Source: Centrapalus pauciflorus (lineage: Eukaryota > Streptophyta > Magnoliopsida > Asterales > Asteraceae). From it: a stretch of DNA of 64,000 nt. Position numbers and translations under genes: made by a program. The notes below the pieces were generated by a model, which saw only the letters and a list, made by a program, of their open reading frames with translations, searched no databases and was not told the origin of the DNA. The stretch covers positions 45,394-109,393 of the forward strand of contig JAANYP010003757.1 in assembly GCA_020465985.1 (NCBI GenBank), in the 5' to 3' direction. Of the stretch, positions 1-12,900 are shown in pieces. Each line of letters begins with the position of its first letter. Within the stretch, counting starts at the first letter, position 1.

Positions 1-1687
1 TCCCAAATCAGATTTCCCTTTTCCTATAAAAAAATTGAAGAACTGAGGGGTAAGCAAAGCTTAGTGAATACACAGATTTACACATTCTACAAATCTTTAT
101 GAAGCCACCCAAGAGTAACACCGACGACAGACGCCGTATACTCTCTTCGTACACTAAGTACGGAACAAGAGTCGCAGCTCCTTCGAGCCAAAGCTCGGCA
201 TTAAACCAACCATCTGAGACAAACATAACATCGGGGATAACCTACTGTCTATCAGGACCTCGGAGGGATCAACTCCAGGTCATATAGCACAGTAACATCG
301 AAATACAGATGTGACCCGCTGATCCATCGAAAGATGCACAACAAAGAAACGGACATGCAACAAGCAACAATGTGCATCTATGTCTATGGAAGTTAATAGA
401 ATTCCAAATTAAGGTGAAACAATAGGTCTCAACAGGCAATAGATAACATAAAACAGATGTAGACAAGCGAAATCATATGTACTCACAGTGGGTGCGTTAA
501 TTAACTTCAATTTATTTTATTTCTCCTCGGGCTTTCAACCGGAATCACAAAGTACCCCACTGTGGGTTAAACAACACCACAAGGGACCTGTTAAGTCAGT
601 TGTAACAAAACATCATGTCAATAACAGTTTAATTTCATAAAAACTTAATTTTGTAAGTTTTACAACATTTGGCACGAAATTCGGATCCCCACCCGAATTC
701 GGTTTGCACTGTTCATCCGGAATTCGGATATACCAAAGTTCAACACTTAGAAATTTATTTTGTACTGTTCATCCGAAGTTCGGATGGCACCATGATCCGA
801 AGTTCATATTAGGTCCGAAATTCGGATCATCCGAGGAATGTTCATCATATCCGAATTTTACACTTATGCAGTTTTATCATTTTCCAGATTTCACTTTTTG
901 TCAATTTGTACCACTTTTATGCCTCGAAACCATTGATATAACTATAAATGTACACTTTTAACACTTTTTTATCGTAAACCTTACAATATATAATATACCA
1001 ATTCAGGCCCCCTTTTTGGCCATTTCAACAACCCATCGATGAACACACACACTAACACATAGTTAATTTCAGAAATCATAATTTTAGCTTGAATCAAGAC
1101 CTGAAATTTTGTACATATATTCCATAATACCCGATTTGCACAAACCCACAAGAATATTCATCATGCAACAACATTTGCAACCAAAGTCTTTGATTCAGTT
1201 TCCCCAAAAACCGAACACAAAACCTTTAATTTCAAAGAGTTTTTGAAATATTTACCTTAAATCGTTGACTGCAATAGTAGTAGTTCCTTCTAAGCAACTT
1301 GAATCCAGATATTCAGCCTCAAATTCCACGAATTTGATGATCTTGATTTGAAGGAGATGAGAGAGAGAGCCGAGAGAGATGGAGAGTGTTGAAATGAAAA
1401 TGAACCAAATAAAAGTCTTTTATTTCCAAAATTCTGGTTATTGACACATTTAACCCCTCAAATTATTTGATTTCATTAATTAAAGATTCTTATCTTTATA
1501 TTATTATTCGAAACCTTTTTAAATATTATTAAACTTATTAATAATTCAAAATCCTACATTTTCTTATTTCTTTAAAACAACAACCATCAAATATATAATC
1601 ATCATTCATAATCCAACTTAATTTCATAAATTACAAAAATTCAACCATTAATCTCAATTACAATAATTTAAATCTGAGGATGCTACA
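1..1687 (-). mobile_element. Truncated Ty3/gypsy chromovirus-like LTR
   Basis: This looks like most of one LTR, cut by the window start. Its right edge is ...GGATGCTACA at 1687, the mirror of a TGTAGCATCC LTR start on the minus strand. The layout matches the LTR of the complete gypsy element at 16949: the phrase AGCTTAGTGA-A-ACACAGAT at about 60 corresponds to the same phrase near 17252. An array of short palindromes, then an AT-rich part and a GA-rich block (1350-1390) follow in the same order, and the distance from phrase to LTR end is nearly equal (about 1.6 kb). No internal region follows, so this is a solo or truncated LTR of a different family. Confidence 0.6.
668..850. repeat. Array of TTCGGAT / ATCCGAA half-palindromes
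   Basis: Copies of TTCGGAT and its inverse ATCCGAA or TCCGAATT recur about every 20-40 bases inside the LTR at the window start. The array is in the position held by TTCGAATC repeats in the gypsy LTRs at 18061 and 24900. Confidence 0.6.
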
Positions 1688-2429
1688 AATGTGATTGCTA
1701 TGAAGACACTAGATATGAAAGGAGCATATTTTTGCTATTTTTATATTGTTGCGGTTTGTTGGAAAAAAAAAATGAAAAAATGTTTTTTATGGATTTTGGA
1801 CGAAATTTGATTATATATGAAAGAAAGATATATAATTGTTATGTTATGGGTGTGTGTTCTTGAGAGCATCGCAACGATATAATGAATGTCAATAACAAAG
1901 TTAAGATGGATGAGACGTCGATGCTCAAAGTTTGGTATTTGGGAATGGGAAAACCCATTATTCTAAGACTTGCATGTAAATGGTTCAAATCATGTTTCAA
2001 ACAGAATAGAACCATTGAACCCTGAGTGCACGTTGAAGCAAGTCACTGAAGGTCATTTGTTGAAACATATATCAGCAACGAGTTGGCACTCGTTGAAGGT
2101 TGTTGGCACTGAGAAATTTCAGTGACTTGCCGTTACGATTGAAAGTAATTGTTTAGTTGAATTTCCAGAATTTCAATGACTTGCCATTACTTAAGAGTAA
2201 TTGTTTAGTTGCATTTCGATAATAATATATGAGTCATTAAATCTGTTTATTACAATTAAATTAATGAATTGTTTCATTTTTCCTTCTCTTCTATAATTTA
2301 ACAGAAAACGTTAACCATTTCTATTATTTGATTCTTTATTTTGGTGTTGCCGAACTGAAATCTCATCCACATTCTGCTAAAATATCTTTCGAAGGATGAT
2401 GCGTTATTGAAAGAGCATATCAACCGAAA
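1688..2429. other. AT-rich spacer, no gene seen
   Basis: No coding region was found. A short imperfect direct repeat lies at about 2120-2215 (GACTTGCCRTTAC followed by AGTAATTGTTTAGTTG, twice). This may be the body of the Helitron-like element ending at 2473. Confidence 0.4.
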
Positions 2430-2596
<167 letters not shown>

Positions 2597-2849
2597 CAAT
2601 GTATTGTTTTTATAGATTAGTTTTGTATTTACAAACAGTCAAAACTATGTCATGTCCTTTTAGAAAATTGGGCCATATAACCTAAAATAAATGTCTATCA
2701 AATAAAAATTTATAATGATTATGTCTATTATCAATCAAAAAACAATTTTATTATTAATTATATTTCTTAAAACAAATGTACAATTAGAAAGGAGCATAGA
2801 AATTTAATTCCGAATAAATTGTAATTTGTGTAAACTAAATAAAAACATT

Positions 2850-3175
2850 GGGTTTGTTTAGTTACTGAAAATTTTCAAAATTTCCACCTCACAATGAAAA
2901 CTTGTTTACTTAACAAAAATATCATAAATTTTCATTTCACTTTTTAAAATACCGTTTTTCATATTCTCTATATTACTTTTACAATACATATCCTATAATT
3001 CTTTATAATACTCTATTTCTCTTTCTTAATTTTCTATTATCTGTCCTATTTTTTTTATTTTATAATCATCTATCTTAACAAAAACTTTATTATCCAAACA
3101 AGTTTTCACTTTTTATAGAAACCATTGTTTTTTTTCCTCTGAAAAATAACTAGTTTTCGTTAACTAAACGCAACC
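2850..3175. mobile_element. MITE-like element with GGGTTTGTTTAGTTA ends
   Basis: The left end GGGTTTGTTTAGTTA is mirrored by TTAACTAAACGCAACC at the right end, enclosing about 326 bp of AT-rich, non-coding DNA. This GGGTTxGTTTxGTTA end is typical of small non-autonomous hAT-like elements in plants. ACATT occurs on both flanks but is offset by two bases, so the target duplication is not clean. The element lies about 280 bp upstream of the phytocyanin TATA box. Confidence 0.5.
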
Positions 3176-3457
3176 TTACATTCCATTTTCATTAAATTCA
3201 GAAATAATCAAATAATATGTGAACAAATCAATTTTGTTTGAACACAATAAGTATATAACAAATGTGGAACGTCGCATAAATTAACCCATTGATTCTCAAA
3301 ATTGGAAACCAAAATCATTCGAAAAATCAGAAAATTAAATAATTAGTCGAAACAAATCTCGAAACCAAGCAAAATAATGCAACTAATTAATGATTAATAA
3401 TCCAGTCGCTTACATATTAAATAGAAATATTATTTCCTTAATTCTTTCAAACTCATG

Positions 3458-3465
3458 TATAAATA
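3458..3465 (+). promoter_or_regulatory. TATA box of the phytocyanin gene
   Basis: TATAAATA lies 105-112 bp upstream of the ATG at 3570, which would leave a 5' leader of roughly 75-80 bases. Confidence 0.6.
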
Positions 3466-3569
3466 CACGTAAATTTTCTTTATTTTCTCCACCGATTTTT
3501 TTTCATAAAAATACGTTGTTTAATTTGACATAAAAGCATAAAGTGGTTGGTTTAAGTATTCTTGGAACT

Positions 3570-5499
3570 ATGAAGGTAATCTTGGCGGTGGTTATGGTGG
3601 TAATCACGGCGGCTATTAGGGCGGCGATGGCCGGAAAAGTTTATAAAGTTGGTGATTCTGCCGGTTGGTCCAACATTGGGCATGTGGATTACAAGACGTG
3701 GGCTTCTACCAAAGTATTCCGAGTTGGTGATACCATTGGTAAATAAATATTTTCTTAATAATTTAATTTTTTTATATAATATGTATATTTTAATTATTGT
3801 CAATTTATTTGTCTTTTCATAATTAGAAATATTGGTGACAATTTCCGCCCGTTCAAGCAAGTGGGTTGATGACTAAAAGTCATAAATTTTACATAATTTT
3901 GAATTTTTTTTCAAAAAACAATTTGTTTAATACACCATTTTAAGAATTTTTCCTTTTAAAAAAAATTATGTTTAATATTAGTTTTTTTACGATGTGTTAA
4001 TTTAACAATCTTATCCGTTTGGATCGTTGGGTCAAAATATCACCCCTAATTGGAAATAGACGTGTTTGAGATAGTGATGAACATTTGTAGCAAATAATTG
4101 GTTTTTAAAATTGTAAATAATTTTAAAAAAAAACTATTGTATATATTACCTATTGGGCATTTATTTTATCTTTTCATGAAAAAGAAAAGGTAAGCAATTT
4201 TTTTAAATTGTGTATTTAATCTGTTATAAATAGGTAATCATTTTTTGTTTTAAATTTAAGTCTATAATTTTTTTTATAAAAAAATTGTAAATATGCAGAG
4301 TATCATTACTAGAATGCGAAGTCTCTAACATCCCCTAATTAGTATTAGTTTTTACTAATTGTGATTTTTTTTATTTTAAAATGTTTTATTTGTGCTTGTG
4401 CTCTTTTAAACTTGATTAACAATATTAAGATTAGTATTTATTATGAATTTTAATTTATAATAATAATTCCAAGAATATACACGTTGTTATATTTATATTT
4501 ACTGTATCATATATTCATATAAGAGAAATTTATAAACAAAAATAACTAATAACACACTAAATTATATAAATTTCTATAATCCAATAATGTAATTTTAAAG
4601 TTATATAAAAAGGAAACACACATTTAAAAATTTGTATAAATGTATATGTATTATTAATTAATAAAATAATTATTTCTAGTTATTAGTAATTGTTTTTATA
4701 CATTTAGTAACAATATAACACTTTAATAATCAAGTTTTAAAATTTGTCATTTGAGAAATAATTTTCGAGTATTATTTTATCATACACAAATTTAAAAAGT
4801 ACATTACATAAATAAAAATAAATGTAATGTACATCACCTTTCTTTAAAATTTATAATATTTAACTTTATTAATCTATAAAATATTATTTATTTTTTTCCT
4901 AAATAAATAATAACATTCATTTATCGTATGTTTTTGTAGTCTTTGCATACAACAAAGATTTCCATAACGTTGCAAGGGTGTCGTATACCGATTTCCTTAC
5001 ATGCGACGGCGCCAACCCTTACGCCGTTCATACCTCCGGCAACTACTCCTTTCCGATCATATATCCCGGCCACTACTATTTCATTTGCACAATACCCGGC
5101 CACTGTGAAGCCGGCCAGAAAGTTGACATCCGTGTTCCCATCGACGGCGGACACTCATCTATGCCGCCTGCCTCCGCAAGTAGCCCCTCTCCGTTGCAGC
5201 CACTTCCGTTCCCTTACCCACCGCCAAATGTACCATCACCATCGCCGGTAAGCCGACAACCATCTCAGTCGCCGTCACCGTCAGCAACTGAAGAATCACC
5301 ATCATCATCGCCCGCTAGTCAAACTCCGAAAGTTGCACCGCCGGAGACTCACGCTCCTAAAATTGCACCGTCGACTTCGCCGGCAGCTGACACACCGGAA
5401 ATTGCACCGTCGCCGCCCAAGAACTCAGCGAGTCAACTAGGCAAATGTTGGATTTCGTTAATGGTGGTTTTATTTTACTTGAATTTCTTTAGTTTTTAA
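3570..5499 (+). CDS. Phytocyanin (stellacyanin-like blue copper protein with AGP-like tail)
   Basis: Two exons, 3570-3738 and 4940-5499, are separated by a 1.2-kb AT-rich intron (GTAAAT...TTGTAG) and encode 242 residues. Residues 1-21 form a signal peptide (MKVILAVVMVV...AMA). A plastocyanin-like domain follows (about 22-122), with the family intron position just before the FAYNKDFHNV segment. Type-1 copper ligands read as His65, Cys106, His111 and Gln116. Gln in place of Met is the stellacyanin pattern. Cys78-Cys112 should form the disulfide. A Pro/Ser-rich, arabinogalactan-like stretch follows (about 128-215, with three related xP(K/E)(V/I)AP units). A hydrophobic C terminus suggests GPI anchoring at the plasma membrane. 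Phytocyanins are extracellular electron-transfer or cell-wall proteins; no specific role can be read here. An upstream in-frame GTG at 3543 was not used because the ATG starts the signal peptide. Confidence 0.93.
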
Positions 5500-5889
5500 A
5501 GTGATTGTTTTTTCATATTTGAGTTTCTTGTTTTATTTATTAGATATTTTTTTAAACGGCAAACTATCTTACTCTTATTCATAAACTATTCTTTTACCAC
5601 AAGACTTACTTTCTCCACCTAAATTATAACTTGCCTCCGACGGGGGTCGAACCCGTGACCACTCACTTATTCAGAAATGCGGAAAATACGACCTGGCTGA
5701 CAGGATCTCGACCAAAGCTGCTATGGATTAATTTCAAGGATCTAGTTACTCAATGGTTTTCTGAGTAGAGCAGGTAATTGGTGGTTGATGAAATTGTAAA
5801 AAGTTTGTAAAGATAAATGTAGTTGGCTGACATGTATAAACTTTTCCTTTATATCTAAATTGATAGGTAAGAAGTGATACAAGAAAAAA
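5500..5889. other. Phytocyanin 3' flank with a tRNA-like B-box remnant
   Basis: The first part is an AT-rich 3' flank. At about 5632-5668 the minus strand reads GTCACGGGTTCGACCCC followed by CGTCGGAGGCA, like the T-arm and acceptor end of a tRNA or a tRNA-derived SINE. No matching A-box or 5' half was found, so it is treated as a remnant. Confidence 0.3.
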
Positions 5890-6075
5890 GATCTGTTCCA
5901 AGTTCAATGATCGACACAGAATGGGAGCTAAATCATTTGCTACTCTTGTTCATGATGGTCTGAACACGGAAATGTATCATACACGTAGAGGCGTAAGAGT
6001 ATATGGCTCGTATGATCGCAATGATGAAAGTTGGACACTTAAAAATGTGAACTTTGATGGTCTAAACACGAAGGT
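5890..6075 (+). pseudogene. Relic resembling plant En/Spm-associated transposase (Transposase_24-like)
   Basis: The + strand frame reads KFNDRHRMGAKSFATL at about 5905-5950. This recalls the conserved N-x-R...GxKSFA motif of the plant Transposase_24 family linked with CACTA elements. Downstream residues (VYGSYDRNDESWTLKNV) are not recognisable to me, and there is no long open frame. It lies directly left of the CACTA element at 6218. The assignment rests on a short motif only. Confidence 0.3.
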
Positions 6076-6217
6076 AGTCTCTTATAAAAAAAATTATCTA
6101 TTGATGTTTAAAGTTATAATTATATAACATTTTTAATAAAGATTTAGGTTGCGAATGATTCATGCAGCCTCTATACTCGCAATTGCGATATATGTAGAAT
6201 TCTGTTAATAGTTGTTA

Positions 6218-9200
6218 CACTACAAGATAAAAGACATTTTGTGACTGAGAGTTTTAGTGACTGAAGTTAGTTTAGTCACTTAATACCATATTGAACCTAT
6301 CCTGACTGATACTAAAAGTAGCTGAAAAAGTTAAATAAAATAAAAATATAATTAAATAAACATGCCCTAATTCATTCCACAGTTGCGTTCTCTCCCTGCT
6401 CTCCTATTCTCTCTGCTTTCCATCAGCGCTGACCTAATCACCTCCAGCCTCTGCCCTCCGCCTTCCGTCGGACCGTTCCGCCCTTGCCTGACTCTAAACC
6501 TACTTCACCCCTGTTTTGGTCGAAACTCTCAACTCCGCATCAGATTTGAACAATCTCCCTACTTTGATTGAGCCCTACTCCGCCTCTGCATTGCCCAACG
6601 TTTATTTGTTTCGGTCTCTCCTTACATGAATGATTAAGTGCTCATCTCATCAGATTTAGGTACTTGCAATTCATATAATTTCTGAACTAAACTTCTCAGA
6701 AAGGTATTTCATGATTTTGATTGATTGTTGTTATCCTACTTGTATTTCAACCCACATGCTTGTAGTTCATGACTTGTTGTAGGTCTAAACTGAACTTTGA
6801 AGTTTAACAATGAATTTTTTTTGAACTTGCATAGGGAGAGGAGCTAAAGAAGTTAATTAGCCCCCTGCTTACATCGCGTGTAGTTCAGAAACAGAACAGA
6901 TGATGTTTCTATATCTATATCATTTGTATGAGTACACTATTCTAAATCTATATCATTTGTATGAGTACACTTCTCTATATCTATATCAATTGTATGAGTG
7001 CACTTCTTCTGTCCCGTGAAGAATTTCAATCTTTGACTTACACATTGATTATTAATCAGATGTCTAAGATCTCCTTTAATAGCAATTGGTGCAAATAGGT
7101 GACTTTAAGTTGAAACTTTGACAATTAATGAAGGGAAGATGACATGAAAATGTAATGTTCAGGTTGGGTAGATGGTATTTTTAAGGGATCATAGTTTGCG
7201 GGATAAAAAAATTCAAGAAATCAAGGTTGAATGAATGATCCCTTATATGTTTTCTGGTTTTGGATGCCCAAAACGTATATTTTCAACTACGATTTATTAA
7301 TCTTTTTCACTAGTACAAGTAGCATTAACAACATAAACCAACATACTTGACTACACTTTTAATGAATAGAACCTTTTCTTGTCCCTCCTGGCCTGCTCCC
7401 CCGGTGCAGGCCTACCACGCTTCGCGCCTGCGGCGTTTTCGCCAGACGGTCTTTGACTGATTATATAATGAAGCTAGCTTTCTACCTGATCAATGATTAA
7501 AATGTGTTTAGATGCAAATGACATAAATGGTAATATGATTCTGATATGATATACGTTTATATTTATATTTCACTTTGAATTTTTTATATGATTCTGCTTC
7601 TTTTATTAGTAATATGAAATAGCTACTGATTTAATTAGGCTTTGTATCCAATCAACAATTGGTGTTTTGTCTAGTACATTTTGTGGCTATTGCAATTTAG
7701 GGGATTGAGGAAGTACGGAAAATGAAATGTGATACTCTGAAGCGAAAACAAAAAATGAGCAATTTAAATAAAGTTTCGACCATAGAAGGATTACAAAATC
7801 TTAGCAATCTTTAACCAGGTTAAGTTGCAATGGGGCAATCGAAAATCACATTTCTGTGATTTTGTCTTCATTCTTCATCTTTCATGGAAGAGTTTTGAGG
7901 CCATCAATAATTGATTCAAAACTAAAGATATACTAAAAAATATTAAAAGTATTGTATGAGTTTGGTAGATAAGTGTTTAAATTTCTAGTTTGTAATATAT
8001 TGCATAATCCCCTAATCTCGATTTTGGTGTCCTTGCAGGGGAGGAATCATGATGCCATGATGGTTTCTCTGCTGTGAGAAGTATTATGTATCAATGTTAT
8101 ATCCTTTGCCGTGATTTTGAATTTGACCAATAACAATGATTTTTTGCATTGCAGGTTTTGTAGCTATATTAGGAATTCACGTTTGACAAAAGTTGTATGT
8201 CAATTGAAGCTGAAATCCAAAGGTCACCAAAAACTAAGTGACAGGTAAGTATCATTTCTATTAAACACTAATACTTATAGTTAGTCTATTTGTTGCTTAT
8301 TATTTTAAGTATTTAAATTTTTTGAAGTTTAAGCTCCATAATATCAGAAAACATGAACTTAGATGATGAATTATCATATCAATGAATTATTATATACATA
8401 TAGTGTGGGTGAGAGTACTTGAATAGCATGGGTGACTGATTGACTGTGTGTTGGAATAAAGTTCGTAAAATTGATGCTGGAAATTGTCGAATTGATACTC
8501 ATTAAGAGTTGCAGTTGGATAACTCATTTTCGATCTCAAAATTTTATTTATGTAATCTTATCTTAGTGGCCTTTATAAGTTCATAGATTGACAAGTGCAT
8601 GTATAGTTGCTCTTAGGCCCTTGGTTACACGTATATACTTTTTTAAAAGCTTTAGTCTGAGTTGGGGTTGGGAATTGGGGGATAAAACTGCTGACCAAGG
8701 GTTCATTACTAATGAATTCTCCTAAAGTAAGGTGTCTTCACACCAAGCGACCCCTGGCAAAGGAGGTGGCTACATCATCAGAAGTTGCTGGTGAAAAGCT
8801 TTGGAGGATGCCAACGGAAAACGATGAAATCAGGCGTAGTTGATATGGTGAATACTAGCGGGCGACATGGTGGGTCTATTCTTGCAGCTCTTTTCTTAAA
8901 ACATGTTTAAAGTTTTAACTCTCGGAATGTCAATTCTCCCCTTATTTTATCCTTGCATTAACAAAGAAAAAAGGAGCAAGAGTTAGAACCGTTTTATGGT
9001 GTTTGATTTCAGTTTGTGAATGAGAAAGTACAATGGTTGCATATTGACATCACGGAGCCTGTGTGGAATGACAAGAAAAAAGGTGCAACTGAAAGGTAAG
9101 GTGTGTTACACTTTTCTTTTTATCTGTCACATTCTCATAAATTTTATTGTATATATACTTTGTAAAGATAAGCTTACAACCAAATCATATTGAAATATTA

Positions 9201-9985
9201 AATAAATAGTTTCACGTCTTTTATAAATCAAGTTATAAGTTGTGTTCGACTAAACTTAATTTCAATGTTTCAATCTATCCTTACCGTGTTACAAAAGTTT
9301 CTATTGCCTTCGCACAACTTTGTCTAAGATATCAATTCTTATATTGGACATGCAGTCATAGTTCTCACAATTAATCATATTAATATTTTATATTGCAGCA
9401 AAGGTATGGATACGAACACAAAATTATGGGCTTGAAGGCATACGATGTGATTAGGTGTTCTAGTTTTTGTTGAGATTGTGTATTATAGTTTGAATAAAAA
9501 TCATTAGGATATTAAATATTTTTCTTGTTGTGATATTCTTTTATTAAATGATGTACAACTTATTATTCAAGTAATGAAATTACTTTTGTTTATATTTTTT
9601 CATTTTTAATTATTTTTGTTTTTAATATAAATAAATATATATAAAAATAAATTGAATATTAATTATATTATTAAGGCTTTAGTGACTGAAATTTGAAGTC
9701 ATTATAAATCATTTTAAACCTATTGTGACTGAATTGTGTGCAAGTGAAGAAAAAGATATGGGTTCCTTCAATTTGTCAAGCATCCTACGCCTACTGAAAA
9801 TATCAGTCACAAAAACTTTTGACCTTTTACTGACTGAATTTTTATGTCAGTAGATACTTTTAGCGACTGTGGCATTAGTGACTCTTTTATTTTTAGAGGG
9901 AGAAAGTCAAAATGGATTTACTTACAGATTTTTGAGTTTTAGTGACTGTTTTTTTCAGTCACTAAATGGTTTTTATATTGTAGTG
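6218..9985. mobile_element. Non-autonomous CACTA (En/Spm) transposon carrying a gene fragment
   Basis: The left end CACTACAAGATAAAAGACAT and the right end, read on the minus strand CACTACAATATAAAAACCAT, form a terminal inverted repeat with only a few mismatches. Both ends carry clustered subterminal repeats of GTGACTGA or its complement (6240-6330 and 9670-9965), the hallmark of CACTA elements. The interior (3.77 kb) has no transposase frame. The 3-base flanks are TTA and TTC, so a perfect target duplication is missing. The interior carries spliced leucyl aminopeptidase exons (separate entry). A GC-rich patch at 7385-7450 is unexplained. Confidence 0.8.
8731..9095 (+). pseudogene. Captured leucyl aminopeptidase (M17) gene fragment, two exons
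   Basis: Exon-like block 8731-8904 encodes GVFTPSD, then after a one-base shift LAKEVATSSEVAGEKLWRMP, then after a second shift MKSGVVDMVNTSGRHGGS and AALFLKH. Block 9013-9095 encodes FVNEKVQWLHID followed by PVWNDKKKGAT. These match the order of the C-terminal catalytic domain of plant leucyl aminopeptidase downstream of the NTDAEGR signature. They are separated by an intron with a GTTTAA start and a TTTCAG end, and GTAAG follows the second block. Two frameshifts and the lack of the rest of the gene make it a pseudogene. Retained introns mean capture of genomic DNA, not of a cDNA. Confidence 0.85.
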
Positions 9986-12900
9986 TTCTGAAGTTGTTCA
10001 ATATTTGCAAGAGCAATTAGAAATCTAAATGTTGTTGCATCGATAACACGTGAATATGTTTGTTCATAATCAACTCCAGGTATTTGTGAAAAACCTTGTG
10101 CAACGAGTCTTGCTTTGTATCTCACTATCTCAAATTTCTCATTTCTTTTTATTGCAAAAACTCATTTATAGCCTATAGGCTTTACGTTATTTGGCGTTTC
10201 AACTATAGGACCAAACACTTGACGTTTTTCAAGTGAATCCTGTTCTGACTGTATAGCATTTTTCCATACTGGCCAATCTTTCATGCGTCGACATTCTTCG
10301 ATGGAATTTGGTACACAATTTTCTTCATTCATCACATCAATTGCTATAACATATGCAAATATTTCATCACCACATGTTTCCTTTCTATTCCAAATTGTTC
10401 CATTATGTACATAATTTATTGAGATCTCATAATCGATAGGTACCGGTGCCTCTTCTGGGGTTTTGTCAACATGTATGTTATTATTAATCTCTTTAGGGAC
10501 TTAATTAATAATCATTTCTTGGGTTTTGCTACTTGCATTATTCTGCACTTTCTTTTTTCGTGGATTTGTATCTTTAGAACCTATAGGTCTTCCACGTTTT
10601 CGTCGTATAGAAGACTCATTTTGTATATCAGCTATATCGATTTGGGAAGGTGCGAAAAAAGCCGGTATATGTGATTTTGTAACTCGCTTAGTATCTGTGA
10701 ATGCATCTGGTAACTCATTTGCTATTTTTTGTAGATGAATAATCTTTTGGACTTCCAGTTCACATTGACCACTTCGAGGATCAAGAGAAGATATTGATGA
10801 TGCATTCCAAGTTAAATCGTCACATTTTGACTTTTCTTTTTCTCCCCTTAAGGTTGGAAATATTGTTTCATTGAAATGACAATCATCGAAACGTGCTGTA
10901 AAAACATCTCCGGTTAATGGTTCCAAATATTTAATGATTGACGGAGATTGAAACCAATGTATATTCCCAACCTTCTTTGTGGTCCCATCTTTGTACGTTG
11001 TGGTGGAGAAATTGGCACATACACAACACAACCAAAAATTTTTAGATGAGACAAATTTGGTTCTCTTCCGGAGACCAATTGTAATGGGGAATATTTATGA
11101 TTTGCAGAAGGCCTTAATCTAATCAGTGAAGCAGCATGTAAAATAGCATGACCCCATGCAGAAGATGGAAGCTTAGATTTCATAACTAAGGTCTTGCAAT
11201 GAGTTGTAATCTCTTAATTAATGATTCAGCTAGACCATTTTGTGTATGCACATGTGCTAGGGGATGCTCAACAATAATCCCTAATGACATACAATAGTCA
11301 TTAAATGATTGGGATGTAAATTCTCCCGCATTGTCGAGTCGGATTTTTTTATTTGAAGATCAAGAAAATGAGCTCTCAATTGGATGATTTGTGCTAGTAG
11401 TCTAGCAAATGCAACATTACGTGTTGCTAATAGACAAATGTGTGACCATCAGCTTGATGCATCAATTAATACCATAAAGTAACGAAATTGTCCACAAGGA
11501 GGAATAATTGGCCCACATATATCCTCATGAATTCTTTCTAAAAATGAAAGAGCTTCATTTTCCACCTTAGCTACAGAAGGTCTAATTATCATTTTTCCAA
11601 GAGAACATGATGTGCATAATAAATCTTTATTCGTTAGGATCTGTAAGTTTTTTAATGGGTGTCCACTTGAGCTATCAATAATTCTTCTCATCATTATGTT
11701 TCCAGATGACCCAATCTATCATGCCAGGTGGTAAATATTTTTGGATCAGTTATCTTCTATTTAGAAACCATGTTGATTTCTGATTGGCTTATACTTGTAA
11801 CATATAATCCAGAAGATAAACCATTCATTCTTTCCAATACATATTTCTGGCCTTGTTTAATGAAGAAAATATTTATGTATTCAATGTTATTTTCATTCGT
11901 GGTTTCAATATGATAACCATTGTGTCTTATATCTTTAAAATTCAATAGGTTTCTGGTAGATCTACTTGAATACAATGCATCATTTATTATTAACTTTGTT
12001 CCTTTTGGTAACATAATACATGCTCAATGCAACTCCAGAGCCTTCAATCAGGTTACTAGGGCCAGAAATTGTGTTGACATTTGCCTTTGCTAAATGCAAC
12101 TCATAAAAATATCTTTTATCTTTTAAAATTGTGTTCGTCGTTCCGCTATCTACTAGACATTTGTTTGTGCCATTTGTCATGCCGATTTCCATATCCTTAT
12201 AAAGAAATGTGTAATCATTTTAAAATCAAGCTATATATGTGTATATATAGAGTGTGCATATAAATATATAGTTCATAATTCACGAGGGAAAAAAAAAAAG
12301 AAAAAGAAAAACCTCATACTACTTATTGCGAAACTAAAGAGATAATGATAAAAATTAATGAATGCATGAAAATAAAAACCTAATATTAGTTATTATGGTA
12401 ACACTTATTGAAGAAATAGTATGGCTCCATAATTAGACGATATTGTTGTATTGAGCATTTTCGAGAAAATATGAGGCATCCATGTGAGTAGTTGTGATCG
12501 GAACCACATTAGTGAAATTTGTCTCAATGCCCTTGTCTTTTTTCTTGATTGATGATTGATAAAGTTCAACAAGATGTTTGGACATACGGCAGGTACGTGA
12601 CCAATGATTTTTCATACCACATTTATAGCAAATATTCTCAGTACTTTTGGGCTGTTGATACGAGTTTTGTCCTTCATGTTTCCCCTTATCCACAGCTGAT
12701 CTATAACCATTACGATGCCAAACACGACCACGCCCACGACCACGTCCATGACTACGACCACGTTCGTAACTATGTCCGCTATAATTTCCACGATCACGAT
12801 CACGACCACGTCCCTTCTCAGATAATGTTGCATTTGCTTCAGGTAAGGTTTGGATCCTGCTGGACGTGCTTCATGATTTTTCATTAAAAGTTCATTATTC

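Noticed and set aside
3543..3569. Upstream GTG start for the phytocyanin
   Set aside because: Plant genes start at ATG; ATG 3570 begins a good signal peptide.
5632..5668. tRNA gene
   Set aside because: Only a T-arm and acceptor-like end is present; no A-box, anticodon arm or 5' acceptor strand was found.
6383..6571. Short frame with Leu/Ser/Pro-rich start near the CACTA left end
   Set aside because: 62 codons, no recognisable family or splice context that links it to the aminopeptidase fragment.
6215..9988. Perfect 3-bp target duplication of the CACTA element
   Set aside because: Flanks are TTA and TTC; the match is incomplete.
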